Assembly (NCBI RefSeq): GCF_000001735.4
Contig: NC_003074.8
Coordinates: 7,936,101 to 8,000,100 of the forward strand
DNA: 64,000 nt
Direction: 5' to 3'
DNA from: Arabidopsis thaliana
Lineage: Eukaryota; Streptophyta; Magnoliopsida; Brassicales; Brassicaceae
This document shows, in pieces, positions 33,427 through 43,983 of the stretch. Made by a program: the position numbers and the translations under genes. The notes under the pieces are model-generated. The model had not been told where the DNA came from, did not search any database, and saw only the letters and a list, made by a program, of their open reading frames with translations. How positions within the stretch are numbered: position 1 is the stretch's first letter; every line of letters begins with the position of its first letter.

Positions 33427-33684
33427 AACTCTATATTTGGCAGTTTGTTTTACTGTTGTATCTCTTTTTTGGATCTTATGGTTAAAAGCCGTAAACTTTG
33501 CTGGAAAAAATCAACATGTTTTGAATGTCACAAAACTAGTAGACTGGAGAAATGCCATATTTATGTAGATCCGTTGTGCTAGAGAAAGATTTCAACTTTA
33601 TAACCGGAAAGTGACCATTTTTTTACATTATGACTGAACTTTTTTGAACAACAGAACCAAAACATCTCCCTCTCGCAGGATTTT

Positions 33685-34638
33685 TCATATATCAGCTCTC
33701 TCGTTAAGCCTAGCGGCGGCAGTAATAGAAGCCGCTACACCACCAGGGTGAGTAGACAAATTAGGATTGTTCCTCAGCTCAGCGCTCACCACTCCCTCTG
33801 CGTCCTGCCTGGTCACAGCTTTATCTGCGGCTAACTTCCCGGTCGCACCCTAATAAGCCATCCGGTTCAAACACATTTAGACAATCTTAAAACTAAAACA
33901 TTAAGACATTGAAGATGTTTTTAAAATTGGGGTTTAACCGCCAAAACATCAATGAGCTTGATTTTATCCTCATCACGGTCTATGGTAGCGTTGTGATTTG
34001 CTGCTGATTGAGCAGAAGCGGCGATTCCACCAGGAGCAATCACATTAGTGCCACAAGCTCTAACCTCTGCCGCTTGAATCGCTGCTGCGTCGCTTTGATC
34101 CACCGGTTTGTTTCCAGCGGTTTGCACAGTCGCTTCCAATGCTTCTCCAATCGTTATTGCACTTTGTAAACTCAAACCCACAACTTCTGCTTCCATAGCT
34201 GCCGCAGTCGCCACTGGCCTAGGCTCGACGTATTGTCCAACGACCTATGACAAATATATCTTCACCATTATAAAACATGATCGTAAGAAAAAAGATGTAA
34301 TTCTGGATTTGAGTTATGACCTGTCCACCGACGAATTCTGTTGTGACACGTGCACCAGGGACGTCAGTTTGCGCCACTGTGACGCCTCGTTCAGCGGCGA
34401 GATCAGTTGTGTCACCTGGATGGACAAAGCCACCGCGTTTATTAGCAGTGGCTGCAGACTGCATGACTGCCGCTGCACCGCCTTTCTGAGTGTGGCCAAA
34501 CACACGTGTCTCCGCTGCTTGCATCATGTTTGCATCCTCCGGCGCTATAGGCTTATCAGCGAGTTCACCGGAGACTTCAAAAACGTCACCGTAAGTGACT
34601 GGCTCTTGTGGCCGCTTTGGTTGTTCTTCTTGACTCAT
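33685..34638 (-). CDS. Seed maturation protein (SMP-type LEA), copy 1
   Basis: Three exons on the minus strand (34638-34321, 34244-33939, 33849-33685) give 262 residues. It starts MSQEEQPKRPQEPVTYGDVF. Three SMP (seed maturation protein) domains can be seen: VSGELADKPIAPEDANMMQAAE, then SAITIGEALEATVQTAGNKPVDQSDAAAIQAAE, then GKLAADKAVTRQDAEGVVSAEL ending RLNERADI. Alanine-rich, hydrophilic and Cys-poor, it is a late-embryogenesis-abundant protein expected to accumulate in desiccating seeds. The upstream DNA has a TATA-like CTTTATAG, an RY motif CATGCA and an ACGTG core, fitting ABI3/ABA-type seed control. It is paralogous to the gene at 35820-36765, with the same intron positions and an identical 165-nt last exon length. 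Confidence 0.92.
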
Positions 34639-34930
34639 CTCTCTGTTTTGTTATGTTATGTTCCGTTTTGTGTTACATACAAAAGTGACAACAACTCCTA
34701 TAAAGATAAGAGAGGTGCATGAGTGTGAGAGCAACATTATGAGATTTTGACACTTGTCATTTTGTCAATGACGTGACTAAGAGGCAGGTGTCAGTTTCCA
34801 AGTTTATAGCAACCTTAGCAAGATGATGATTCAGACCGACTGAGATAGAGTTTTGTCATTTAGGTTTAAATACTTTTTTCCATGTTTCGTACAACATTGG
34901 CCACGTTTCAATATTGAGACAACATAACAA
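34639..34930 (-). promoter_or_regulatory. LEA copy 1 promoter with RY and ABRE-like cores
   Basis: Reading the minus strand upstream of the ATG: a TATA-like CTTTATAG (about 34697-34704), an RY/Sph motif CATGCA (TGCATG on plus, 34716-34721) and an ACGTG core (plus 34771-34775). RY plus ACGT is the classical seed-maturation pair bound by B3 factors such as ABI3 and by bZIP factors. Function inferred. Confidence 0.55.
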
Positions 34931-35337
34931 CAATGAGCAAAGCTGTTCTGAACATTTCTGAAGCCATGAGATGAGAGCTAATACATACCTACTCCAACAT
35001 GGCAACATATATAATATAACTGAACTCGAGGTGCAAGTGAGCGAATACTCTCTGGTCATCAACGCCATTAAACCTTTCAACCAATCGAGGAAATGCTCCT
35101 GCATGAGAGGAGGCTAGGCGTTGGTCGAGAGAACCGTCAGAGACGTACTCCCACATGTGCAACGCATAAAGGAAGGGATCGAAGAGTTTGTGAAGAAGCT
35201 ATATATCCGAGACATTGGACAAGAAGAAGAAAGATCGTACAGAATCTGAAGCTAAGTATAACCATCAGGATAAGGAAGCAGGATGATAACAAGGAAGAGG
35301 GTAATAAGAAGGAAGGTAATGCTCAAGGTGTTCCAGT
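34931..35337 (+). pseudogene. Prefoldin subunit 2 pseudogene
   Basis: This stretch aligns nucleotide by nucleotide with the PFD2 coding sequence, from the ATGAGCAAGCTGTT region near its fifteenth codon to the GGTAATGCTCAAGGTGTT tail. It continues into similar 3' UTR (TTTGTTTTACTGTTGTATCT in both). It has small insertions and deletions, in-frame stops (for example TGA and TAG in the first half) and no intact start, so it cannot encode prefoldin. It lies at the same relative place, next to the second LEA gene, as PFD2 does to the first, marking a duplicated block. PFD2's first ~14 codons and leader are not recognisable here. Confidence 0.9.
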
Positions 35338-35819
35338 AAAAACGCTCTTCTCTTTTGGATTTTTGTTTTACTGTTGTATCTGTATTTGTGGTTTTTTTTG
35401 GTTAAAACTCAGATATTTTTAATTGTCACAAACCCCATTGGACTGGAGGAATATCCCATTTATATAGATCAGTAGTGGTAAGTGTTAACTCTCTTAGGAA
35501 TTATTAGTTCAAAGCAAATCAGCTAAAGAATGGATTTTAACTTCAAACTAAAAAGTCCCCATTATTCATTCCAACATCATCCTTGGGAAGTTTTTAAGCA
35601 GTAAGATACAAAAAAGAACAAAAAAGCTAGTCGATTAAATGTCACAAGCTTGTGAACACCATCCTCTCCCCGCCGGATTTTCTAACATATCGGCTAAAGG
35701 ACCAAAAGCTGTAGACGATTTTACATAACAAGTTTCCTAAGTTGTGAAAGAGAGACGAACAAACAAACAAACAAACAAAAAAAAGAAAGATCATCGATCC
35801 TCTCGCCGGATTTGTCTTG
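35338..35819. other. Spacer between the prefoldin pseudogene and LEA copy 2
   Basis: Relic 3' UTR of the prefoldin copy on the left and the probable LEA copy 2 3' UTR on the right; an AAAC-type microsatellite (CAAA repeats) occurs at about 35758-35780. No gene seen. Confidence 0.45.
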
Positions 35820-36765
35820 TCATATATCAACTCTCTCGTTAAGCCTAGCAGCGACGGTAAGAGAAGCCGCTACACCACCAGGGTGAGTACACAATTTAGG
35901 GTTATTCCTCATCTCTGCGCTCACCACTCCCTCGGCATCTTCCCTCGTCACAGCTCTGTCTGCCGATAACTTCCCTGCTGCACCCTATATAATTCATTCG
36001 GTTCGAAAACATTTAGCCACTACTTTAAAAGGAAAACATCAAAAACATTGATGAAAATGTTTTGAAAATTAGGGTTTAACCGTCAAAACATCACGAAGCT
36101 TGATTTTCCTCTCGTCACGATCTACGGTAGCGTTGTGATCCGCTGCAGATTGAGCTGAAGCGGCGACTCCAGCTAGAGCAATGACGTTGGTACCGGAAGC
36201 TCTCATCTCTGCCGCTTGAATCGCTGCGGCGTCGCTTTGATCCACAGGTTTGTTTCCAGCTGTCTTCACAGTTGCTTCCAGTGCTTCTCCAATCGTTATT
36301 GTACTTTGCAAAGCTTCTTCGTCCGTACGCGCAGCAGCGACTACACGCCTCGGTTCAACGTGTTGTCCAACGACCTAAAGCTTCACCATTACTCCAAAAC
36401 AAAAAACGGATATATGAAAAGAAGTACTAGTACTTTTCGAAACAACTTGTGACCTGTCCACCGACGAATTCGGTTGTGACAGTTGCAGCAGGGACCGTTT
36501 GCTCCACTGTGGCGCCTCGTTCAGCGACAAGCTCAGTTTTGTCATCTGGATGGACAAAGCCACCGCGTATATTGGTGGTGGCTGCAGATTGCATGACCGC
36601 AGCTGGACCGCCTTTCTGAGTATGGCCGAACACATGTGTCTCCGCGGATTGCATCATCTTTGCATCCTCAGGTGCTATGGGCTTATCAGCGAGTTCACCG
36701 GAGACTTCAAAAACGTCCCCGTATTTGACTGGCTCTCTTGGCCTCCTTGGTTGCTCTTGGCTCAT
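35820..36765 (-). CDS. ECP31: Seed maturation protein (SMP-type LEA), copy 2
   Basis: Three exons on the minus strand (36765-36454, 36374-36081, 35984-35820) give 256 residues, the length I recall for Arabidopsis ECP31. It begins MSQEQPRRPREPVKYGDVF and carries the same three SMP domains as copy 1: VSGELADKPIAPEDAKMMQSAE, then TITIGEALEATVKTAGNKPVDQSDAAAIQAAE, then the C-terminal GKLSADRAVTREDAEGVVSAE ending LNERVDI. The carrot homologue ECP31 was described from embryogenic cells. Differences from copy 1 are a few short in-frame indels, mostly in exons 1 and 2. The upstream region keeps the RY motif (36846-36851) and a TATA box (about 36828) but not the ACGTG core. Confidence 0.92.
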
Positions 36766-37443
36766 CTTTGTTTTGTTACGTTAATGTTCTGTTACAAACT
36801 ACGATAACTCCTACCTGAATTGAGTGTCTATTATATAAAGAGAGGTGCATGAGTATGGGATCAACGTTCTGAGATTTTGACACTTACTCGTAGATGAGGT
36901 GACTAGGACACTCGTGTCAGTTTGCGAGTTTGTAGCTAAAAAGATAAAGCTTAGATTGAGATAGGGATTTTACTTTTCTTTTTGTAAATTTGTCATTTAG
37001 TTTTAAGAGTGAATGAAAAAGGACATGTTTCCAACGTTACCACATATGAGTCGTATAACATTGGACACGTTTGTTTCAATATTTGTTTTTGTTCTTGTAG
37101 ACACGTTTCAATTTTAAGACAAACATAACAGAAAAGTCAAATGTTGGAAACAAAGGTCACCAATATGTCGGAAGTCAAATAACAAATCTTTGTCGGTCTA
37201 ACAAAACTCATAAACTTCCCCTAACTCTTCGGATCTCTCTAGATCCTTGTTTTTCGTTGCCTTAATTATCTTTCTCTTCTCTTATTTCATGTTAGAAAAC
37301 AGAGTATACAACAGAAAACACAATCGTTTATTTTTGTTCTCTGTGTTCCCATACACAAAATCTTCCAGCTTCTGTTTCTCCGTTTTGTTCAACGGAGTTA
37401 CAAAGCGGAAGAACCTTTGCCTTCGGCCTGAAAGACCAAAGAT
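36766..37443. promoter_or_regulatory. Divergent promoter, LEA copy 2 and TSR2-like gene
   Basis: For the minus-strand LEA gene: TATA-like TTTATATAAT around 36828-36838 and an RY motif (TGCATG on plus) at 36846-36851, embedded in AGAGGTGCATGAGT, which is shared with copy 1. For the plus-strand gene no clear core promoter could be fixed. The segment 37340-37440 is likely leader. Confidence 0.5.
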
Positions 37444-37987
37444 ATGGGAACTGGTGGAATAACGTCCAACGCTCACGTGGTCTCTCCCACGTGGCATCAC
37501 AAGCACGTGCCTCCTATGGATGACGACTCTGTTCTTCAAAGAGACATCGGAGAGCTTCTTTCACGGTGGGGCGGGCTTCAAATGGCCGTAAAGAACCAGT
37601 GGGGAGGCCATGATTCTCTCAAGAAATCTCAAGAGCTAGCTCACAATCTTTTTCATCTCATCTCTCAATCAAATGGTTCGATTTTCTTTTTACTTCTTTA
37701 GATTTTATGTTATGATCATGAATATATTGATAGTTTGATTCCAACATTATGATATGAGCAGTGATTACGGTGGAAGAAATAGAGAATTTGCTACATGAAA
37801 GCTTGCTTCTTTCTTTCAACACAGAGATTGAAGATGGCAGCATTGAAGAGGTACGTACTATTTCTTGAAAATGTAGACGATCAATTTACTTGTGAATTAT
37901 GTCGACTAATCTTTCATCGTGTGATTTCGTCAGGTAGCTGAACAATTGATGATACTCCATGAAGAACATTTACGTGGGACTCTTTAA
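37444..37987 (+). CDS. TSR2-like pre-rRNA-processing protein
   Basis: Three exons, 37444-37675, 37762-37850 and 37934-37987, give 124 residues. The core has the WGG signature of the TSR2 family: residues ~30-60 read LSRWGGLQMAVKNQWGG followed by DSLKKSQELAHNLFHLI. Exon 2 encodes ITVEEIENLLHESLLLSFNTEIEDGSIEE and exon 3 VAEQLMILHEEHLRG, which match the acidic helical C-terminus of TSR2 proteins. In yeast Tsr2 escorts the ribosomal protein eS26 and is needed for 20S pre-rRNA processing; a similar role here is inferred. Compared with yeast TSR2 (~205 residues) it lacks the long acidic tail. The first exon contains three CACGTG palindromes (37474, 37488, 37504). Confidence 0.85.
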
Positions 37988-38883
37988 GCAGTAGCTTGAA
38001 CGATTTATATCATTTTTGGTGTATAATTAGATCAATGTAAGATACAAAGAATTGAAAATTGGGTGGACAACAAAATATTATTCATCAGAAATCATAGAAT
38101 ATAGGAATACGTATCAAAATCTATGTTTATTTGATGTAATCATTTTGTAGTTGTGATGAACAGTTTTTCCTAATGTAATTTCAAATTAACCAGTAAGACA
38201 CTCCATCATGATTAATGTGGGGAATATGGACCGAGTGACCGATACCACGTAGAAAATATATATCTAAATTTTCCAATATAATGCAACAAAATTCATATTG
38301 AAGCAAAAACTCCATGTAATTTGGATTCTTGACAATTTTATTATGGTCAAATCATGTGTGTAATATGCAAATAAAAACTAGAGAGATGGCAATAACATCA
38401 TTAGTATGAACCACTAGGCTATAAATTGGTCAAAGTAGAAATGGTGCAAATGAAAGACTAATTTACGTGAGTGCGATTACGGTAAAATCGGTCATTAAAG
38501 ACAAAAAGACTTACCGTACAACAAGTCATTTACATGAAAACCAAAAAAAAAAAAAAAAAACCCTCCAAAAAGGGATTGTCCAACATAAGGGCACAATAGT
38601 CAATTTCAAGCGATTCCTCGTTTATTCGTGTTTCATCTTGATCTCAGCTAGAGGAGGAACTAAACCACATCTACAGAGTCAGAAAATAAAAAGTAGAAGA
38701 AGCAGAAGCGAGAGTGCAAAAAGGTTAGATCTGCTTTCAAAATTGTTCGTACTGCTTCTTTACCACATAAAGTTCATAGCTTTTTACGTTTCTACCGATA
38801 ATTTTGCATTCCGAATTCTCCATTTTCTCAATTTTGCTTAAATGGGTGTTTCTCTTCTGCAGGAAATTAGGTTTTGAGTGGTC
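37988..38883. other. Spacer with probable leader exon of the next gene
   Basis: AT-rich spacer. An A18 tract lies at about 38543-38560. Near the right end a leader exon probably ends at AAG|GTTAGA (38724), with an acceptor at TGCAG (38862) just before the ATG at 38884. No other gene seen. Confidence 0.4.
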
Positions 38884-41306
38884 ATGTCTGCTCCTATCTA
38901 TTCTCCGATAGATATGCAAGAGATTGTTCAAAATCCTCCTGGGTAATTCTTCTTTTCTGATAACTATGTTATAAATGTGAACAAAAACTTGTTTTGTCTC
39001 TGGTTTGTTTTGGTTATCCTGTGTCTGAATCTTTGCTTTGATTTCTTGAACAACTTAGACCTTTTGATGGGTTTATGTCCGGAAATGAGACCAAATTAGT
39101 GTTTAGCTGATATCTGTTCAAAATTCTGACCTAAGCACAAAAAGTTCTTGAGTTTAGATGAGAGAAGATTAAATTGTTTAGAGGAACATTTTTGTCTTTG
39201 GGAATTGTGTGAAACTTACGTTGAGCAAAAGTTAGGGTTCTTATTCTAATTGCTGCTACCATAAAGGATGTGTCTTTAGGGTTTGAAGTCTCCATATTTT
39301 GTTATTCATTATGCCTGAGTATGCTTGTTTCAACACTACGGTATAATGAAGTGTATAATACATTGTTTGTCTACATGTTTTAATGGTGCTACGGAGAAGG
39401 CAAATGATTTGTGTTTGTTGTTTGTTTTGTTTATCACACTTCTCTTTCATCTTCTCTAGTGTTGATTTGCATGCAGGTTTGATACGGAACCAGTCCCAAT
39501 CAGTACTTACCGAGACAATGAACCTGTCCCGCTTTCAACTTACCGAGAAAATGATTCAGATCATCTCGACGCCACTCAGCAAGAGAACGATGACTTTTGG
39601 GAAAACGGTTTCAGTAGGGAAGAGGCCATTGAAGATCCAGAGCCTTCTCAGGCAAAGGAAAATGGAAAGAGAAGTGTAGACAACAGCGCTTTCACTCATG
39701 GGGAAACTGATCTCAATCAACTTCCTGCGATTCCTCCGGTTTCAACTGGTCAAGGTTTGCCGTATGCCCCTGTTGATTGGCCAAGCCCTGGTGATGTATG
39801 GACTTGGAGAGTTGGGAGGAGAGTGACTGCTATGGGGTATCATCAGGATAGGTTTCTTATTCTCCCTCAAAGGCTTCAGCAAAAGCATGTCCCAAAGTCT
39901 TTCGCAAGCAAACCCCAACTTGCTCGTTATCTCGAATCGGATTTCCCTGGCATGGATGCTGATGCATTCTTTGCTTCTTTTAGCTGGAAGGTTCCAGCTC
40001 TCTTCCAGCCTGCAAATAAAGGTGATTTTATAGCTTTCCAAGAGAGGTTAAGATTTTGCAGATGTTCATAGATGAACGTAATCAGTGATATCATTACTCT
40101 TTTGTAGTTGATGCTGCGTCTCTTTTTGAGGAGACACCGAAGGAAGTACAGACTGAGGTTGGCCAGAATGATGAGAATGCTCAGGATGGGAAAGGAAATT
40201 CTCGATACAGCCAAAGGAAGAGAAAGCCAATGCCGACGCCACAAACTTATGAACCTGTTGAAGCGAAACCAAAATCAACTCCCCGAGGTAGCAGCAACAA
40301 GAAGAAGAAAGGAGCCACAACTCCGGCTACTGGACCTCAATCCTCTACCAAACCAAAACCATCTCGACAATCAGGAAGACGTACCTCGATCCAGCAGCGC
40401 GGTGGTGCTGTGGACTTGAACTTCCTGAATGAGGAGGAGAGTGAACCTGCTACTGCACCAAAGACTAGTAACAAGAGAAAGAAGCGTGGAGTTAACTATG
40501 AGGAAGAAGATGTTTCTATTCCCCATATTTATGTCTCTCCTATGAATGGGGTCCTCGCTGTCTCACACTCGCCTATCGATGTTAACCCGGAAGAGTTTGA
40601 TAGCTATCTGAACTCTCTTGATAACTTGATGCAGCAACCTCCAGAAGAGGTTGGGCGAGACTCGTCTGTTCTTGTTAGTGTAAGCTCTCCAATGAGAGAA
40701 TACGAATGGGCTGAAGCCCGAATGAAGATCTCATCTCTCCTGGAGAAGGATTTTACTACTTTGTTCCTCTCCAAGGACGCAGCAGAGATAGCAGCATTAG
40801 CAACTAAACTAAGGAAAGATCCAAACCTTACTGCTGAAGAGATAGTTAGGTTGAAGCTGATGGAAGAGATTCCGACCTTCAGCGAAGTGTTCCAAGAGAA
40901 CAAAGGGGTGATTGAAGAAGCAGATAGGTTCTTCTCTGCTCTGGAACTCAACAAAGCCAAGGTAGCATCGCTTAAATACGAATACAGCGACCTGAAGGAA
41001 AAACTAGGAAGTATCCAAATGGAAGTAGACACAAACTCTGAGACAATCCGTCAAATCGATGACCAAATCGCTCAACTTCAAGCCAGACGGTCTGAATTGA
41101 AGCGGTACATCGGGACCAAGGAGAAAGAGAGGGTTGATCTAAGCTATGGTCAAAAAATGGTAGCGAACTCAATCCCGAAAGTCGTACAGGAAGTTCAATC
41201 AGCTAATTTGAAGAAGCCTGAATGGGAATGCAAGAAAGACAATGCGCTTAAACGTGAAGCAGAGATCCTCTCTAAATTCACTCCTCTCAAAGGCTTCTTC
41301 CTCTAA
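38884..41306 (+). CDS. Coiled-coil protein of unknown function
   Basis: Three exons, 38884-38942, 39477-40021 and 40108-41306, give 600 residues. It starts MSAPIYSPIDMQEIVQNPPG. Residues 60-200 contain a conserved-looking block, LPYAPVDWPSPGDVWTWRVGRR followed by GYHQDRFLILPQRLQ and YLESDFPGMDADAFFASFSWKVP. A basic, low-complexity nuclear-type middle (QRKRKPMPTP, NKKKKGATT, NKRKKRG) follows. The C-terminal third is a long predicted coiled coil (about 440-560: KYEYSDLKEKLGSIQMEV, IDDQIAQLQARRSELKRYIG). I recall automatic names such as spindle-assembly-like for this family, which I would not trust. The WTWRVGRRV segment could be a small plant-specific domain. Basic stretches suggest nuclear location. 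Confidence 0.82.
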
Positions 41307-41673
41307 ATCTAGCCTCCTCATGTATCCCCGATAACCTTTAGCTAGTCTTGTTGTGTCATGTAGCTTTTTGGTTTATGTTGCAAGAGTCTTGAAACCTATT
41401 TTAGACTTGGCCTTTTGTCTATTTCATGTAATGTTGTACTATGGAAACTATCCGTTAGTTGATGAAAAGAATTAGACCTTTTTGTGCTTTCGTTATCTTG
41501 TTTGATACAACCTTAAACAACCCTTGTTGATCTTACAAAATAAGAGATCATCAAAGATTCAATCTTTTCTTTTATTGCCAACAACAAAAACAGAAGGCTA
41601 CACAATATCAACGAAACGAAGAAGATTAGAGATTAGTCTTCTTCTCATGTTACATAGAGGACATTACTTTGAT
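41307..41673. other. 3' flanks of convergent genes
   Basis: A 367-bp gap between the plus-strand coiled-coil gene and the minus-strand HSP20-like gene, probably filled by their 3' UTRs. No other feature seen. Confidence 0.4.
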
Positions 41674-42270
41674 TCACTGAACAAGCACAAGCCTTCCACT
41701 ACCAATACCTTGTCCAAAATCACCACCACCACCATCATCATCTTCTTCTTCAGCATTCTTAGGCACAGTAACAATCAAATCACCATCAACACAAGCAACA
41801 GTAACAAGCTCAGGCCTAGTTGATTCCGGTAACCTAAAACGCCACACGTCAAGCTCTAATTCGTCTAAAGACAAACCAAGAGAAGAAGACCCATTTGTCC
41901 TCACAACGATCTTGGTTATACCAGGATGAATCTCAACCATATAAGCCCTCATTTCTCCATCGCCGTTACAGAGACCTACCGTCTCCGCCACAAATCGAAA
42001 ACAGTCGTGTCTCTCTTCCACTGCTACATCTGCTTCTGACCTCAATGGTAGCTCCAGAACACGGTTGAAGATATGTGGTAATCGTCGGAGATTCTTTCCG
42101 GGTTCTCGGGTCGGGTTATGATGATGATGATGGATCAATGTGTTGTTGATGTTTCTGGGAATTGGGTGCACTCTCATAGCTTCTGGGTTTGGTTTATCGA
42201 TCGATTGGATCAAATTCAGTAACAAGAGATATGAGAAAAGTGATTGAATCTTTACGGGAATCAAAATCAT
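41674..42270 (-). CDS. HSP20/alpha-crystallin-like protein
   Basis: A single exon of 198 residues from the ATG at 42270 (MILIPVKIQSLFSYLLLL); a nearby upstream GTG is not needed. The N-terminal 20 residues are hydrophobic. A His-rich patch (HHHHHN) follows, then a basic stretch (KNLRRLPHIFNRVLELPLRSEADVAVEE). Residues ~110-185 look like a divergent alpha-crystallin-type beta sandwich (MVEIHPGITKIVVRTNG...LDELELDVWRFRLPESTRPELVTVACVDGDLIVTVPKN). The sequence ends acidic and Gly-rich. The classic GVL signature of small heat-shock proteins is not evident, so chaperone activity is uncertain. The gene reads away from the transposon cluster beginning 328 bp upstream. Confidence 0.7.
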   Translation of the reverse strand: MILIPVKIQSLFSYLLLLNLIQSIDKPNPEAMRVHPIPRNINNTLIHHHHHNPTREPGKNLRRLPHIFNRVLELPLRSEADVAVEERHDCFRFVAETVGLCNGDGEMRAYMVEIHPGITKIVVRTNGSSSLGLSLDELELDVWRFRLPESTRPELVTVACVDGDLIVTVPKNAEEEDDDGGGGDFGQGIGSGRLVLVQ

Positions 42271-42588
42271 AAAAAACACGAGAGAACCCTAAAACACAAA
42301 TCAGCAAAATGTTAGATTTTTGTAATCAAAATCTGTATTTGGGATTGGATTTAAACGGATTAAAGAGATTAGAAAGTGAAAGAGGAAAGCTTTATTAGGA
42401 GGATTTGAAGCAATGGAAGAGACAAGAAAAGATTGCGTCTTTCCTTTTTTATGAATGGGTGCGAAGGCGGTAGCAAGAAGAAGGAGGATCGGAAATGAGA
42501 TAAGGGCATTTGAAAATTTACCAAACTACCCCTCTTTTTAATTGTATTTTGTTACATCTTCAGTTTTAATTTCAAAGTTGGATTATGC
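42271..42588 (-). promoter_or_regulatory. Promoter of the HSP20-like gene
   Basis: AT-rich upstream DNA with no heat-shock element that I can identify with confidence. It ends at the target duplication of the foldback transposon. Confidence 0.35.
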
Positions 42589-42869
42589 GATTTATTTCGG
42601 GGAAAATGTCAAAAAAAGCGCGAACTTTCAAATTTGGGACGAAAAAAGCATGAACTTTCGAAATGTCATTTAATTCACAAAGTTTCGTTTGACTTTTTTA
42701 AAAAAATGTCAAGTTTCGTTGACTTGACCATTTTGGGCACGTCGTTAAATTTCCGTTAACAGCGTTAATTTTCTATTAAAAAATTCTGTTAAATCGAAAC
42801 GACGTCGTTTTTAGATCTCCAAAACGACGTCGTTTCATTAGAAAATAATGATGCAAAATCTGCGTCCAC

Positions 42870-42930
42870 AAAGACTCGAACATATGACCTACTGGACTCA
42901 TATGGGGCAATATACCGCTGAGTTACGACA
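42870..42930 (-). repeat. tRNA-like segment in left arm of the foldback element
   Basis: On the minus strand the order is A-box-like TAACTCAGCGG (42925-42915) then B-box-like TGTTCGAGTC (42882-42873), about 33 nt apart as in a tRNA gene. No acceptor stem closes, so this is a pol III promoter-like relic and not a functional tRNA. Confidence 0.6.
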
Positions 42931-43483
42931 ATAATTTACAATAATAACAAACATTGCATACATATACTAACAAATATAATATACTATTAATTAAAAATAT
43001 ATGCAATAAATTAAAAATAACAAAATTAAAAAAAAAACTAAAAATATTAAATAAACTTACCTTAATATATTTTAAATTTCAAATATTTAATTATATATAT
43101 AAAGACATCTTCTATATTTGAAAAATTATAGATCTCTCTAGAATTCACATAAGTCTTTGCAATTGTATTTTTGGAATAGATAAAAACTGAAAAACTGAAA
43201 ATTGAAAATAATTTGCATAAGTCTTTTCTATTGTATTTTTTATATTTAGAATACAGAAAAATTGAAAACTAAAAATAATTTCTCAAATATAAAAAACATC
43301 TATATAGAAAATTAATATTTCAAATTTCAAAATATATATGTATGGTAGGTATATTTAAAAACTTTGTATATATTTGTTTTTTGTAGTTTTGTAATTTATA
43401 ATTTATTGTATATATTTTCAAGTGATTGTGTAGTTTTATTTGTTAGTATATATATGCTATGTTTGTTTTTTTATCTAACTGTT

Positions 43484-43545
43484 CTCGTAGCTCAGCGGTA
43501 GATTATCCTTTAGGAGTCCAATAGGTCAGATGTTCGATTTCATGT
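43484..43545 (+). repeat. tRNA-like segment in right arm of the foldback element
   Basis: The A-box TAGCTCAGCGG (43488-43498) and B-box-like TGTTCGATTTC (43532-43542) match tRNA intragenic promoter boxes in sequence and spacing. The flanks do not form an acceptor stem. It is the inverted copy of the left-arm segment. Confidence 0.65.
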
Positions 43546-43983
43546 GAATGCGGATTTAGCATCATTATTTTCTAACGAAACGACGTCGTTTTGGAAGCTC
43601 CAAAACGATGTTTCAAAACGACGTCGTTTCGATTTAACAGAAATTTTTAACAGAAGGTTAACCCCGTTAACGAAAATTTAACGACGTGCCCAAAATGACC
43701 AAGTCAACGAAACTTGACAATTTTTTTAAAAAGTCAAACGAAACTTTGTGATTTAAATGACAATTCGAAAGTTCATGTTTTTTTCATCCCAAATTTGAAA
43801 GTTCGCGCATTTTTTGACATTTTTCCCGATTTATTTCTATAACTTATGAAATTTTGATTGAGGTCTCCAAAGTAACATTTAAAATAATGTGATTCTGAAA
43901 CTATCAAGGTAAGTAGGTTTTAAAAATAAATTACGATTATTATGTTACAAGATTTTATTTGTAGCTATGAGTATAAGCTTCAA

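Larger units (their letters stand above)
42599..43827. mobile_element. Foldback MULE-like element with long inverted arms and tRNA-like boxes
   Basis: The element is bounded by a 10-bp direct repeat GATTTATTTC (42589-42598 and 43828-43837). Its ends are inverted repeats (GGGGAAAATGTCAAAAAA and its near complement). The inversion does not stop at short ends: the arms keep pairing through most of each half, so the 1,229-bp element is close to one large hairpin. Each arm contains two copies of AACGACGTCGTTT or a close variant and a tRNA-like segment (42870-42930, 43484-43545). No transposase frame is present. Target duplications of 9-11 bp and long arms fit Mutator-like elements; the family name is not known to me. 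Shared ends imply one mobile unit rather than a chance inverted duplication. Confidence 0.85.

Noticed and set aside
42870..43545. Functional tRNA genes in the foldback element
   Set aside because: A- and B-box motifs match, but acceptor stems do not pair, so only tRNA-like relics are called.
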